A stretch of DNA of 31,201 bases from contig CAKOXV010000015.1 of the NCBI GenBank assembly GCA_934130355.1, positions 1 to 31,201 on the forward strand. Reading direction: 5' to 3'. The notes under the pieces were generated by a model. It was not told where the DNA came from. It searched no databases and saw nothing but the letters and a program-made list of their open reading frames with translations. Positions 16,630 to 25,392 of the stretch are shown here, in pieces (position 1 is the stretch's first letter; every line of letters starts with the position of its first letter). Position numbers and translations under genes: made by a program. The stretch comes from an uncultured Clostridia bacterium (lineage in GTDB: Bacteria > Bacillota > Clostridia > TANB77 > CAG-508).

Positions 16630-16685
16630 CATACTAAATATGTCTTTTTTGTGAAAATCTAGCTATTTTAAGATATATAATTGTG

Positions 16686-16724
16686 AAAAAAGGACGTCCT
16701 TATTTAGTAAAAAGGATCGTCCTT
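16686..16724 (-). terminator. Intrinsic terminator of dnaG-rpoD
   Basis: Minus strand AAGGACG-A-TCCTT paired with AAGGACGTCCTT (12 pairs, one bulged A), followed by a T run (16686-16690). It starts 6 bp after the rpoD stop. Confidence 0.88.
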
Positions 16725-16730
16725 AATTTA

Positions 16731-17885
16731 TTAGTTCATATAATCTCTTAATTTTTTGCTTCTACTTGGATGTCTTAATTTTCTTAATGCTTTTGCTTCT
16801 ATTTGACGAATTCTTTCTCTTGTTACATCAAATTCTTTTCCAACTTCTTCAAGAGTCCTAGCTTTTCCATCTTCTAGTCCAAATCTTAATTTTAATACTT
16901 TAGCTTCTCTTGGTGTTAATGTGTTCATTACTTCTTCTAATTGTTCTCTTAATAATGTATATGATGCTGCATCATGTGGCGCTGGTGAATCTTCGTCTTG
17001 TATAAAATCTCCTAAATGACTGTCATCTTCTTCTCCTATTGGAGTTTCTAATGAAACTGGGTCTTGTGCTATTTTTTGAATTTCCATTACCTTTTCTACT
17101 GTCATGTCCATTTCTTTTGCAATTTCTTCAGGTGTTGGTTCTCTTCCTAATTGTTGCAATAAGTGTCTTGAAGTACGTATTAATCTGTTAATTGTTTCTA
17201 CCATGTGTACTGGAATTCTTATTGTTCTTGCTTGGTCTGCAATTGCTCTTGTTATAGCTTGTCTTATCCACCATGTTGCATAAGTACTAAACTTAAATCC
17301 TTTTGTATAATCAAATTTTTCTACTGCTTTTATTAATCCCATGTTTCCTTCTTGGATTAAGTCTAAAAATAACATTCCTCTTCCTACATATTTTTTAGCA
17401 ATACTTACTACTAATCTTAGGTTTGCTTCTGCTAATTCTTGTTTTGCTTCTTCGTCATTCTCTAAGATTCTTTTAGCAAGTTCTAATTCTTTATCATATG
17501 AAAGTAATGGTATTTTTCCTATTTCTCGTAGATACATTCTTACTGGATCATCTACACTTATTCCTTCAAAACTTGTGTCTGTTATTTCATCTAATTTTAA
17601 ATCTTCTACTTCTTTTAAATCATCTACATCTGGTTCTTCTTCAAAATCATCATTTAAAAGGTTTACTCCAATTTCTTCAAATGCATCAAATACCTTGTCA
17701 ATTTGCTCTGGATTTGTATCTTCTAATTCTTTTGCTAGTTCTCCATAGGTCATTTTTCCACTTTCTTTAGCCTTTTTTACTATGTTTTGAACTTTTTCGT
17801 TATCATCAATTTCTTTTTTTAGTTCTGGCTTTTCTTGAGCCATTTCTTTTATTTGCATTTGGTTTTCATCTTTTTTATTACTCAC
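16731..17885 (-). CDS. rpoD: Primary sigma factor (RpoD/SigA)
   Basis: 384 aa from a GTG at 17885. The ribosome binding site AGGGGTG precedes it by 6 bases; an in-frame GTG at 17894 lies inside that site. An N-terminal region 1.1-like segment with KMTYGELAKELE is followed by an acidic linker, region 1.2 (DDPVRMYLREIGKIPLL), and region 2 with the core-binding and -10 recognition stretch (DLIQEGNMGLIKAVEKFDYTKG, YATWWIRQAI). Region 3 and region 4 (LTPREAKVLKLRFGLEDG, FDVTRERIRQIEAKALRKLR) complete it. It directs RNA polymerase to vegetative promoters like those annotated here. It lies 11 bp after dnaG. Confidence 0.98.
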   Translation of the reverse strand: MSNKKDENQMQIKEMAQEKPELKKEIDDNEKVQNIVKKAKESGKMTYGELAKELEDTNPEQIDKVFDAFEEIGVNLLNDDFEEEPDVDDLKEVEDLKLDEITDTSFEGISVDDPVRMYLREIGKIPLLSYDKELELAKRILENDEEAKQELAEANLRLVVSIAKKYVGRGMLFLDLIQEGNMGLIKAVEKFDYTKGFKFSTYATWWIRQAITRAIADQARTIRIPVHMVETINRLIRTSRHLLQQLGREPTPEEIAKEMDMTVEKVMEIQKIAQDPVSLETPIGEEDDSHLGDFIQDEDSPAPHDAASYTLLREQLEEVMNTLTPREAKVLKLRFGLEDGKARTLEEVGKEFDVTRERIRQIEAKALRKLRHPSRSKKLRDYMN

Positions 17886-17896
17886 AAAATTCACCC

Positions 17897-19681
17897 CTAT
17901 TTAATTTTAGCTAATGCTATTATTATATTGCTTAGCTCTTTACCTAATTGCTTTTTCTTTTCCCCATCTTGTTCTATTTCTATTTCTTTTAAAATTTCTT
18001 GTTTTCTATTATCTAATCTTTCTCTTTCATATTTTTGTAAAATATCATCAACTGCTTTGTCAGTATCTTCTATCTCATAATCTGTTGCCATTACCATTGT
18101 TATATGATTTTGAGTTTCTTCATCACATTGATCTATTAATTTGTTTATATTTGGTGTACCTTTTTCAAGTTCATCATATAATTGAATTGCTATTTTTTGA
18201 TTTATTGGATCTTTAAAATCTTCTGGCTTAATTCTTTCTTTGATTTTTGGAAAAAGATTTCGTTCTGTATCTAACAATAGTGCTATTATTGTATTTTCTC
18301 TTCTTTTTAAGTCTTCATCTATTTGAGTTTTATTTTCTTGTCTTTCATGTTTTACTTCTACTTTTTTGCTTTGCAAAATTTTATCTTGCTTTGTTCCAGC
18401 ATATATCAATTTATTTACTTCTGCATAAATTGCTTCTTTTGATATATTATATCCTTTTGCGATTTTTTCTATGTATATTTCTCTTTCTATTGTATTTTCC
18501 ACTTTTGATAAGATTTTCGCGATTTCATTTAGAAATTTAATTTTATCCCCTGTATTTTCTTGATTTAATTCTTTTTTTAAATTTTTGACTTTAAATTCTA
18601 CTAATGATATTGCATTATCTACTGCTAATTTAAATCTTCCTTCTCCGAATTTTACAATAAATTCATCTGGATCTTTTGCACCTTCTATTTGTAATACTCT
18701 CATGTCACATCCCATTTTTTGAAGTATTTCCATTGATCTTGCAACAGCTGTTTGTCCTGCTCCATCAGCGTCAAACCCCAGTATTACCTGTTCTGTGCTT
18801 TTTCTTAACAACCATCCTTGTTGTTCTGTTAATGCTGTTCCTAATGCTCCAACTACATTTGTTATTCCTCTTTGATGTAAAGATATAACATCCATATATC
18901 CTTCAACAATTAGTATTTTTTTTGCTGAGTCCTTTTTTGCTACATTTAGCCCAAATAAATGTCTTCCTTTGCTATATACAACATTTTCTGGAGAGTTTAT
19001 ATATTTAGGTTTAGAATCATCTAATACTCTTCCTCCAAATGCTATTACTTTTCCTCTAACATCACATATTGGGAACATTAGCCTGTTTCTGTATCTATCT
19101 ATATAAGTTCCATTGTCATTTTTGTTCACTAAACCTGATTCTAGGATTTCTTGCTCTCCAAATCCTTGTTTTTTTAATGCTTTATATAGTTCATCAAATT
19201 TTCCAGAAAAACCAATTCTATATGCTTCTAGAGTTTCTCTGTTCATTTTTCTTTGTTTTACATATTCTTGAGCTATTTTTGCTGTAGGCTTGTACAAATT
19301 TTGATGATAAAATTCTGCTGTAAATTCATTTACTTTGTATACTTTTGCTTTTAATTCTTCTTTTGCAGTGTCTGCATTGTTTTCTAATGTTGGTAGTTGT
19401 ATGTTTGCTCTCTCTGCTAATTGTTCTAATGATTCTTTAAATGTTATTCCTTCTATTTTCATTAAAAATGTATATACATTTCCACCAACTCCACACCCAA
19501 AACAGTGGAATATTTGTCTGTCTGGTGATACAGAAAAGGATGGTGATTTTTCATTATGAAATGGACATAGTCCAAAATAATTTCTTCCTTTTCTTGTTAA
19601 ATGTACGTATTGTGAGATTATATCTACTACATCATTGCTTTGTCTTACTTCTTCTATAAGTTCATCACTATATCGTATCAT
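17897..19681 (-). CDS. dnaG: DNA primase DnaG
   Basis: 594 aa. CHC2 zinc-ribbon with C39, H42, C60 and C63 (CPFH...HCFGC). The catalytic TOPRIM fold follows with E260 in ILIVEGYMD and D304/D306 in LGFDADGAG; then comes a helicase-binding C-terminal region. It makes RNA primers for Okazaki fragments in the cytoplasm with the replicative helicase. GGAGAG precedes the ATG. Start of the conserved dnaG-rpoD pair; the rpsU found with it in proteobacteria is absent, as usual in Firmicutes. No convincing promoter was found in the AT-rich 70 bp upstream. Confidence 0.98.
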   Translation of the reverse strand: MIRYSDELIEEVRQSNDVVDIISQYVHLTRKGRNYFGLCPFHNEKSPSFSVSPDRQIFHCFGCGVGGNVYTFLMKIEGITFKESLEQLAERANIQLPTLENNADTAKEELKAKVYKVNEFTAEFYHQNLYKPTAKIAQEYVKQRKMNRETLEAYRIGFSGKFDELYKALKKQGFGEQEILESGLVNKNDNGTYIDRYRNRLMFPICDVRGKVIAFGGRVLDDSKPKYINSPENVVYSKGRHLFGLNVAKKDSAKKILIVEGYMDVISLHQRGITNVVGALGTALTEQQGWLLRKSTEQVILGFDADGAGQTAVARSMEILQKMGCDMRVLQIEGAKDPDEFIVKFGEGRFKLAVDNAISLVEFKVKNLKKELNQENTGDKIKFLNEIAKILSKVENTIEREIYIEKIAKGYNISKEAIYAEVNKLIYAGTKQDKILQSKKVEVKHERQENKTQIDEDLKRRENTIIALLLDTERNLFPKIKERIKPEDFKDPINQKIAIQLYDELEKGTPNINKLIDQCDEETQNHITMVMATDYEIEDTDKAVDDILQKYERERLDNRKQEILKEIEIEQDGEKKKQLGKELSNIIIALAKIK

Positions 19682-19756
19682 TTCTCACTCTCCTATACAG
19701 TTTTATACATAATAATATTATTCGACGAATTTTACATAATTCCCTCTTTTTTTGAG

Positions 19757-19797
19757 AAAAAATTTAGAGTTTACACTAATTTTGTGCAAACTCTAAA
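19757..19797 (-). terminator. Intrinsic terminator after the Nudix gene
   Basis: Long stem TTTAGAGTTT / AAACTCTAAA extended by CAC/GTG around loop TAATTTT (one mismatch), followed by six T residues on the minus strand (19757-19762). It ends transcription of rnr and the Nudix gene. Confidence 0.85.
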
Positions 19798-19866
19798 CTC
19801 TTCTTATTTGTGAATTTCACAATAAATTTTGCTATTTTTATATGCTTAATTTGTCAATTCTTGAAA

Positions 19867-20439
19867 CTATAGCATGTTATATAATTTGTCATTTAATTTC
19901 TTGTACACTGGTTTCATTGTTTCTTCATTACTTGTTTCGATTGCTTTATCTATATCAACCCATTTAACTCCACTATTTTCATCTTCTTTTATTTTTAATT
20001 CTTCGTTTTCATCAGCTTCAAGTAAATAACAGCAATCAAAGTGTAAATGTGATGATACAAATTTTCCTCTTTTAATATGGCTATCTACAGTAAGTATTGA
20101 AATTGAATAAATTCCATCACTTAATACTTTAAAATTTTTTAAGCCTGTTTCCTCTTGTGCCTCTTTTAATGCAACATGCAATAAATCTGCATCTCCATCA
20201 GCATGTCCGCCAACCCATGCCCAAGATTTATATATATTATGATATATCATTAAGACTTTTGTTCTATCTTTATTTACTATCCAATTTGATGCAGTAAAAT
20301 GACAAATTTCATTTTCTCTTGTCAACATATCGTCAAATATTTCTAAACTCTTTAACATTATTTTTTTATCATTTTCTTCTTGTTCATTATATGGAATGTA
20401 ATTTTTTATTTGTTCTTTTAAATTTGATATATTGCTCAT
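19867..20439 (-). CDS. Nudix hydrolase family protein
   Basis: 190 aa. Nudix box at about 78-100: GHADGDADLLHVALKEAQEETGL. The core REUXEE part is present as KEAQEE (E93, E96, E97, the metal-binding glutamates). The first glutamate of the GX5E pattern is replaced by A84, and R by K92. The fold is that of pyrophosphohydrolases acting on nucleoside diphosphates linked to another moiety; the surrounding VGGHADG and late SGVKWVDIDKA match a clade close to NTP/IPP-isomerase-like Nudix proteins. The exact substrate cannot be told. AAGGAG sets the ATG, and it starts 13 bp after rnr, so the two share a transcript. Confidence 0.88.
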   Translation of the reverse strand: MSNISNLKEQIKNYIPYNEQEENDKKIMLKSLEIFDDMLTRENEICHFTASNWIVNKDRTKVLMIYHNIYKSWAWVGGHADGDADLLHVALKEAQEETGLKNFKVLSDGIYSISILTVDSHIKRGKFVSSHLHFDCCYLLEADENEELKIKEDENSGVKWVDIDKAIETSNEETMKPVYKKLNDKLYNML

Positions 20440-20452
20440 TTTATTCTCCTTA

Positions 20453-22396
20453 TTATTCTACAATTTCAAAGTCAATTCTTCTTAACAATTTATTAGCATC
20501 TACAACTCTAATTTTAACTTTATCACCAATTTTATAAACTTTGTTAGATTGTTCTCCAATAGCTTCCCTACGTTCTTCATTATAAATGAAATATTCATCT
20601 CCTAAAGTTTCATATCTTATTAATCCTTCTATTGTATTTTCAAGTTCTACAAATATTCCAAAATTAGTTACAGAAGAAATAATTCCATCATATTCTTCCC
20701 CAATTTTATTTTCCATATATTCAGCTTTTTTGATATCTTCTGCTTCTCTTTCAACCTTTGTTGCAGTTCTTTCTCTTTCTGAACAGTTTTCAGCTCTCTT
20801 TTCTGCTCTTTTCTCATATTTTTTTATCCAGAATTCATTTACCATATAATCATTTTCTAAATATTTTGATATTATTCTGTGTATAAATAAGTCTGGATAT
20901 CTTCTTATTGGAGATGTAAAATGACAATAATATTTACTTGCAATTCCAAAGTGTCCTTTATTCTCTGCTTCGTATTTTGCTACTTTAAGTGTTCTTAGAA
21001 TAATATTTGAAACTACTTTTTCTTCTTCTTTGCCTTTTACATCATCTAATATTTTTGCAAATTCTTTTGGATAAATAATGTCTTCTTTTGAAATTTTAAT
21101 TTTATATCCAAAATTAAATAATATCTTATTTAATTCCTTAATTTTTTCTAGATCTGGTGCTTCATGATTTCTGTATATAAATGGTGCTTGTAGCCAATAA
21201 AATTTTTCAGCAACTGTCTCATTTGCAATCAACATGAATTGTTCAATTATTTCATTTGAAAAATATGTTTCATATTTTGAAACATCTATTGCAAATCCAT
21301 TTTCATCAAGAGTTATTTTACTTTCAGGTATATCCAAATTTAAATATCCATTTTCTCTTCTTTTATTTTTTAAGATGTTTGCAAGTTCAGCCATTAAGTC
21401 AAAATAAGAAATATATTTTTCATATCTTTTTAATATCTTTTCATCACTTCTATCTAATATTTTTTGTACATCTGTATAAGACATTCTTTCTGTAACTCTT
21501 ATAACAGCTTTATATATCATAGAATCGACTATTTTGGCATTTGGAGTTATTTCCATAGAACATGATAATGTATACCTATCCTCTCCTGCATTTAGGCTAC
21601 ATATCCCATTTGAGAGTTCTCTGGGTAACATTGGTATTACTCTACCTAACATATATATACTTGTTCCTCTCAAATATGCTTCTTTGTCAAGCTCAGTCTT
21701 TTCTCTTACATAATTACTAACATCTGCAATGTGAACATCTAATTTATAATTACCATTAGGTAATTTTTCAACATGTATTGCATCATCTAAATCTTTTGCA
21801 TCTTCACCATCTATAGTAAATATTATATCTTGTCTCAAATCTTTTCTATTATTTAAATCTGATTTATCTATTTGTGTTCCAAATGCTTTAGCTTCTTTTA
21901 CTACTTCTTCTGGAAATTTATATGGTAATTCATATTGTTTAATTAATGAAAGCATATCAACTCCGGCTTCATTAACACCTCCAATAACTTCTATTATTTC
22001 TCCTTCAGCATTTTTGCCGTTTTCAGGATATTTAAGAATTTTGACTAACACTTTATGGTTGTTCCTAGCTTTTCCCCAATTAGATTTCGAAATAAATATA
22101 TCTGTTCCAAAATTTTTATCATCTGGAACGACAAAGCCAAAATTTTTGTTTTTTTGAAATGTTCCAACAACTGTATCTTTTTCATGCTTTATTATTTTTA
22201 CAACTTTTCCTTCTTCTTTTTTATTATTCTTAATGTCTCTTGGTGTAATAATTTTTATATTAACAATATCACCATTTAGTGCATTTAAAGAATTTTCTCT
22301 TGATATATATATTTCATCTTCTTGTTCATCTATTTTTACAAAACCAAATCCCTTTTGATTTTTTCTATATGTTCCTATTTTATATTCTGCTTCCAT
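20453..22396 (-). CDS. rnr: Ribonuclease R (RNB 3'-5' exoribonuclease)
   Basis: 647 aa, somewhat shorter than the B. subtilis or E. coli enzymes (about 780-810), mainly because the N-terminal region is short. Two cold-shock-like OB segments (GTYRKNQKGFGFVKID; GTFQKNKNFGFVVPDD) are followed by the RNB catalytic domain with metal-binding aspartates in DGEDAKDLDDAIH (D196, D202, D204, D205). A C-terminal S1 domain (about 568-647, GIISSVTNFGIFVELENTIEGL) completes it. It degrades structured RNA, including rRNA and tmRNA-tagged messages. AAAGGAGGGG precedes the ATG. It follows secG, the common Firmicutes order, but a terminator lies between and smpB is not next. Confidence 0.97.
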   Translation of the reverse strand: MEAEYKIGTYRKNQKGFGFVKIDEQEDEIYISRENSLNALNGDIVNIKIITPRDIKNNKKEEGKVVKIIKHEKDTVVGTFQKNKNFGFVVPDDKNFGTDIFISKSNWGKARNNHKVLVKILKYPENGKNAEGEIIEVIGGVNEAGVDMLSLIKQYELPYKFPEEVVKEAKAFGTQIDKSDLNNRKDLRQDIIFTIDGEDAKDLDDAIHVEKLPNGNYKLDVHIADVSNYVREKTELDKEAYLRGTSIYMLGRVIPMLPRELSNGICSLNAGEDRYTLSCSMEITPNAKIVDSMIYKAVIRVTERMSYTDVQKILDRSDEKILKRYEKYISYFDLMAELANILKNKRRENGYLNLDIPESKITLDENGFAIDVSKYETYFSNEIIEQFMLIANETVAEKFYWLQAPFIYRNHEAPDLEKIKELNKILFNFGYKIKISKEDIIYPKEFAKILDDVKGKEEEKVVSNIILRTLKVAKYEAENKGHFGIASKYYCHFTSPIRRYPDLFIHRIISKYLENDYMVNEFWIKKYEKRAEKRAENCSERERTATKVEREAEDIKKAEYMENKIGEEYDGIISSVTNFGIFVELENTIEGLIRYETLGDEYFIYNEERREAIGEQSNKVYKIGDKVKIRVVDANKLLRRIDFEIVE

Positions 22397-22437
22397 ATTC
22401 CCCTCCTTTAGACTGTTAAATTTCTCGGTTTTAAATC

Positions 22438-22465
22438 AAAAAATAACGGCTCTGTTTAGAACCGC
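22438..22465 (-). terminator. Intrinsic terminator between secG and rnr
   Basis: Minus strand AGCGGTTCT - AAAC - AGAGCCGTT (nine pairs with G.T wobbles), then a T-rich run. It lies 12 bp after the secG stop, so rnr is fed by read-through or an unseen promoter in the 40 bp that follow. Confidence 0.8.
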
Positions 22466-22476
22466 TTTTTTCTACT

Positions 22477-22725
22477 TTATGCTATGTATATAATTGAAAG
22501 TGCTATTGTAACTATTACAAAAGCTATTCCTGAAATTATTGTCCATTTTTTTAGCATACCTTCTCTTGTTCTACCTTTATTTTTTTCAAAAAAGTTACTT
22601 GTAGATGAGCCTGCTATTGTTGATGATAATCCTGCATCATCTTTAGCTTGAAGCATTGCTAATACTGTTACGGCTAAACATATTATTAAGTCTACTACAA
22701 CTAATATTATTTTTACTATTTGCAT
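22477..22725 (-). CDS. secG: Protein translocase subunit SecG
   Basis: 82 aa with two membrane helices (about 2-23 and 60-81) and the family pattern VTVLAMLQAKDDAGLSSTIAGS in the first helix end and loop, where SecG proteins have LLQ..K..GL...GG. It joins SecYE in the membrane channel for protein export. The AGGAGGA site fixes the start. A sigma-A promoter (22770-22798) lies just upstream. Confidence 0.94.
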   Translation of the reverse strand: MQIVKIILVVVDLIICLAVTVLAMLQAKDDAGLSSTIAGSSTSNFFEKNKGRTREGMLKKWTIISGIAFVIVTIALSIIYIA

Positions 22726-22769
22726 TTAGTATTCCTCCTAACGGTTTTTATTATTCATTATACTACGAT

Positions 22770-22798
22770 ATTTTACCACATATTTCCTAGAAAATCAA
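22770..22798 (-). promoter_or_regulatory. Sigma-A promoter of secG
   Basis: Minus strand TTGATT (22793-22798), 17 bases, TAAAAT (22770-22775). The -35 overlaps the last codons of the upstream peptidase gene. A second TATAAT nearer the gene lacks a -35. Confidence 0.65.
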
Positions 22799-23473
22799 TG
22801 CTAGAGCATTAAAAATCACAACTTTTATCATTATTTTTACAAATAAACTACAATTTGTTCCTTTTATACAGCCATCATTAAGCTTTTTAAATCCCATGCA
22901 CAATTTTATAGTTTCTTCTTTAGAAACTACAGTATGTTCTTCCATATATTCTTTTGCCAGGTATTCGGCTTTAAACATTGCATCATTTTCCAAAAATGTT
23001 CTTATTACATAATAAATAAAACTTAAAATTAATAATATGTTTGAAAACAGCATTTCATTTGATAATCTACCAACAATGACTAATATAGATATTATTGTAA
23101 AATATGTAATGTAAATATTTGAATAAATAAAATTAAACATTAATAGTTTTTTGTCTTGGATTGAATGTAAACATTCATGTGCTATTGTTTGTATTCTTGT
23201 AAAACTATCATGCATATTACCTATTGATATTTTGTCTTGAACAGCTATATAAAGTGTCATTTCTGAATTTGGGTCATTTTCTATTTTCGTTGTTTGATTA
23301 CCTAATTTTTTTAATATATCTTTACTTATTTCTATATTTGATGGGTATTTTTTGGCAATTTCATTTAACTCTGTATTTAATGCAATTTTCTCTAATTCTT
23401 TTGTATTTGCTTTCATCATTATACTTACAACAATTATAGCAATTATCGCTACTAGTATTATAATTAGCTCCAT
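22787..23473 (-). CDS. Putative membrane zinc metallopeptidase (HExxH)
   Basis: 228 aa. An N-terminal membrane helix (about 1-20), a soluble part with the zinc motif HECLH (99-103, context RIQTIAHECLHSIQDKK), two more hydrophobic stretches (about 117-136 and 143-160), a candidate third-ligand region NDAMFKAEYLAKEYM, and a hydrophobic C-terminus. The layout resembles YugP-like membrane zinc peptidases, but the match is by eye only and the usual family motifs are not exact. Substrate unknown. The start follows AAAGGAAA. It lies 60 bp after the YlbF-family gene. Confidence 0.7.
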   Translation of the reverse strand: MELIIILVAIIAIIVVSIMMKANTKELEKIALNTELNEIAKKYPSNIEISKDILKKLGNQTTKIENDPNSEMTLYIAVQDKISIGNMHDSFTRIQTIAHECLHSIQDKKLLMFNFIYSNIYITYFTIISILVIVGRLSNEMLFSNILLILSFIYYVIRTFLENDAMFKAEYLAKEYMEEHTVVSKEETIKLCMGFKKLNDGCIKGTNCSLFVKIMIKVVIFNALALIF

Positions 23474-23533
23474 ATTCGTTTCCTTTCTCTTTACAAATTT
23501 GAGCCTAATTACATTTTATAAATCAATTCATTT

Positions 23534-23869
23534 TTATTTCATAAGGTCTTGTACTACTTGTCCTATTATTTTATTTACATCTGCTATTAATATGTTGAAT
23601 TTCATTTCAGCATCAAAATATTTACTTGCTTCCTCATTTTGAATTAGCTCACCATATAATTCTTGAAGATGTCTCATTTTAGTTTCATCATCTGTCCCTT
23701 GTTGTAATGCTATTAATTGTGTTTCATATCTTACTTTTTCAAATTCATCTATTTTATTTTTTAGTTCGACATTTGAATCAACTAATTCTTTTATCTTTTT
23801 GTAATTAATATATTCTTCTGATTGTTTGATTTCTTGTGCTAATTTGTTTGCAGTATCATATACGTTCAT
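23534..23869 (-). CDS. YlbF/YmcA family protein
   Basis: 111 aa from the ATG at 23869, preceded by GGAGG; an in-frame extension to 23947 runs through a hairpin and the end of the glycosyltransferase gene and is rejected. The protein is all-helical, with the family pattern NVYDTANKLAQEIKQSEEYINYKK, a central coiled coil, and LYGELIQNEEASKYFDAEMKFN. In Bacillus, YlbF, YmcA and YaaT form the Y-complex that affects RNase Y-dependent mRNA maturation, competence and sporulation. Whether this single homologue does the same is inference. Confidence 0.85.
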   Translation of the reverse strand: MNVYDTANKLAQEIKQSEEYINYKKIKELVDSNVELKNKIDEFEKVRYETQLIALQQGTDDETKMRHLQELYGELIQNEEASKYFDAEMKFNILIADVNKIIGQVVQDLMK

Positions 23870-23895
23870 ACTAGTCCTCCTATTCGTTAATTTAA

Positions 23896-23929
23896 GGTCG
23901 GTTTCTTCTATTTTAGAAAAGAACCGACC
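23896..23929 (-). other. Stable hairpin between glycosyltransferase and ylbF-like genes
   Basis: GGTCGGTT pairs with AACCGACC, extended inward by TTCTA/TAGAA, 10 bp after the glycosyltransferase stop. No proper T run follows on either strand, so it is a weak terminator at best and may be an mRNA processing or stabilising stem. Confidence 0.6.
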
Positions 23930-23939
23930 CATGTATTTT

Positions 23940-25232
23940 TTATGCATAAGCTTGACGTTTTTTGAAAGTTAAAAGATTGGTAATTTCTCTTTCTGTTCCT
24001 TTTGCTTTCTTTGTTTTTTGTGCTTTTTCTTGTTCCAATTGTTTTCTTTGTCTTTCTGCCATTGTTTCACATATTGCTTTTTGATATGTAAAATGTGTAT
24101 CTTGTGCTATTTTTGCCCAATTATAATCATTTTTTACTTTTGCTTTTGCTTTTTTAGAAATATTTGCACATAGTTCTGGATTATATAACAATTCTAATAT
24201 TGAATCTGCAATTGAATTTGCATTTCCACAATAACTCTTCATTCCTGTTTCTCTGTGTTCTACAATCTCTCCTAATCCACCTGCATCTGATACAACTACA
24301 GGTCTTTCTGCTAACATTCCTTCTAATGCCACTATACCAAATGGTTCATAAGTACTTGGAAATACTGAAATATCAGCAGCTTTATACATTTTTTCTACGT
24401 CTTTTCCGTTCATATATCCTGCAAAATATACTTTTGTGCTTATTCCTAATGCATCAGCTTGTGCTTTTAATTGATCTAACATTCCTCCACGTCCTGCTAT
24501 TATAAGTTTTGCATCATGGTATCCTTCTAATACTTTTGGCATTGCTGCTATTAAATGTTGTATTCCTTTTTCATATACTAGTCTTCCCATAAATAAAATT
24601 ATTTTTTCATTGTCCATAGCATATTTTCTTCTAAATGTATAATCTCTATCTATTCCTGAAAATTTATTTAAATTTACTCCATTTGCTACTACATTTATTT
24701 TTTCAAATGGTAGTCCAAATAGTCTTTGTATTTCACCTTTCATGTAATTACTATTTACTATTACTTCTGTTGCTTCATAAGTAAGCATCCATTCGGTGTC
24801 ATTTATATATCTCTGAGTTTCATCATGTATTCCGCTGTTTCTTCCAGCTTCTGTTGCATGTATTGTTGCTACTATTGGGATATTATAAGAATTTTTAATT
24901 GTTTTTGCTGCATAAGCTACTAACCAATCATGTGCATGTATTACGTCAAAGCCTCCTTGCTCAGCAATAATTTGATTTACTTTTGTAACCATGTTGAAAT
25001 TCATTTGCATTATCCAATCAATAAAATTGTTTGGATTTATCATATAGTTGTCTACTCTATATACTTTAACTCCTTTATCATCTTCAAAATATGGAGTTTC
25101 TCCTTCTCTGTAAGTTACTACAGTTACTTCATGGCCATCTTTTATTAATCTGTGTGATAGGTCATAAACTACTCTTGCTATTCCACCTACTACTCTTGGT
25201 GGATATTCCCATGTTAGCATCAATATTTTCAT
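23940..25232 (-). CDS. GT4-family glycosyltransferase (glycogen-synthase-like)
   Basis: 430 aa. GT-B fold: N-terminal MKILMLTWEYPPRVVGGIAR with the glycine loop (G16, G17), HAHDW (99-103), then the nucleotide-sugar half with FMGRLVYEKG (R217, K222) and the EX7E pattern E296-E304 in TYEPFGIVALEG. It matches retaining GT4 enzymes, including ADP/UDP-glucose glucosyltransferases of glycogen type and lipid glucosyltransferases; the acceptor cannot be told. The C-terminal tail (about 390-430) is Lys/Gln/Glu rich and probably disordered or peripheral. AAAGGGG precedes the ATG, and a good promoter lies upstream. The ylbF-like and peptidase genes may be co-transcribed behind it. Confidence 0.93.
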   Translation of the reverse strand: MKILMLTWEYPPRVVGGIARVVYDLSHRLIKDGHEVTVVTYREGETPYFEDDKGVKVYRVDNYMINPNNFIDWIMQMNFNMVTKVNQIIAEQGGFDVIHAHDWLVAYAAKTIKNSYNIPIVATIHATEAGRNSGIHDETQRYINDTEWMLTYEATEVIVNSNYMKGEIQRLFGLPFEKINVVANGVNLNKFSGIDRDYTFRRKYAMDNEKIILFMGRLVYEKGIQHLIAAMPKVLEGYHDAKLIIAGRGGMLDQLKAQADALGISTKVYFAGYMNGKDVEKMYKAADISVFPSTYEPFGIVALEGMLAERPVVVSDAGGLGEIVEHRETGMKSYCGNANSIADSILELLYNPELCANISKKAKAKVKNDYNWAKIAQDTHFTYQKAICETMAERQRKQLEQEKAQKTKKAKGTEREITNLLTFKKRQAYA

Positions 25233-25292
25233 TGATTTACCCCTTTCTTAAGTTTAATTTTCTTTTGTTTATGTCTAAAATTTCCTTAGTCT

Positions 25293-25321
25293 ATTTTATA
25301 CAAAATATTTCAAAATGTAAA
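25293..25321 (-). promoter_or_regulatory. Sigma-A promoter of the glycosyltransferase gene
   Basis: Minus strand TTTACA (25316-25321), 17 bases, TAAAAT (25293-25298), about 60 bp before the start codon and directly after the terminator of the gene before it. Confidence 0.75.
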
Positions 25322-25351
25322 CATTTTTTGCAAAATATCTTAAAATTTTGC

Positions 25352-25384
25352 AAAAAAAATAAAGCAAATTAATTTTTGCTTTAT
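25352..25384 (-). terminator. Intrinsic terminator of the 88-aa unknown gene
   Basis: Minus strand ATAAAGCAAA / TTTGCTTTAT, a ten-pair stem with a short AT loop, followed by eight T residues (25352-25359). It lies 8 bp after the stop codon. Confidence 0.85.
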
Positions 25385-25392
25385 CCTCTTTT

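Noticed and set aside
19682..19756. dnaG promoter
   Set aside because: TATAAA-like boxes exist in this AT-rich stretch, but none has an acceptable -35 or a TGN extension at the right spacing.
19808..19822. 15-bp palindrome TTGTGAATTTCACAA as an operator
   Set aside because: It lies downstream of the Nudix stop, beside a terminator and not near a visible promoter; it may be chance in AT-rich DNA.
23870..23947. N-terminal extension of the YlbF-family protein
   Set aside because: It reads through a hairpin and into the glycosyltransferase stop; the ATG at 23869 has GGAGG and matches the family start.
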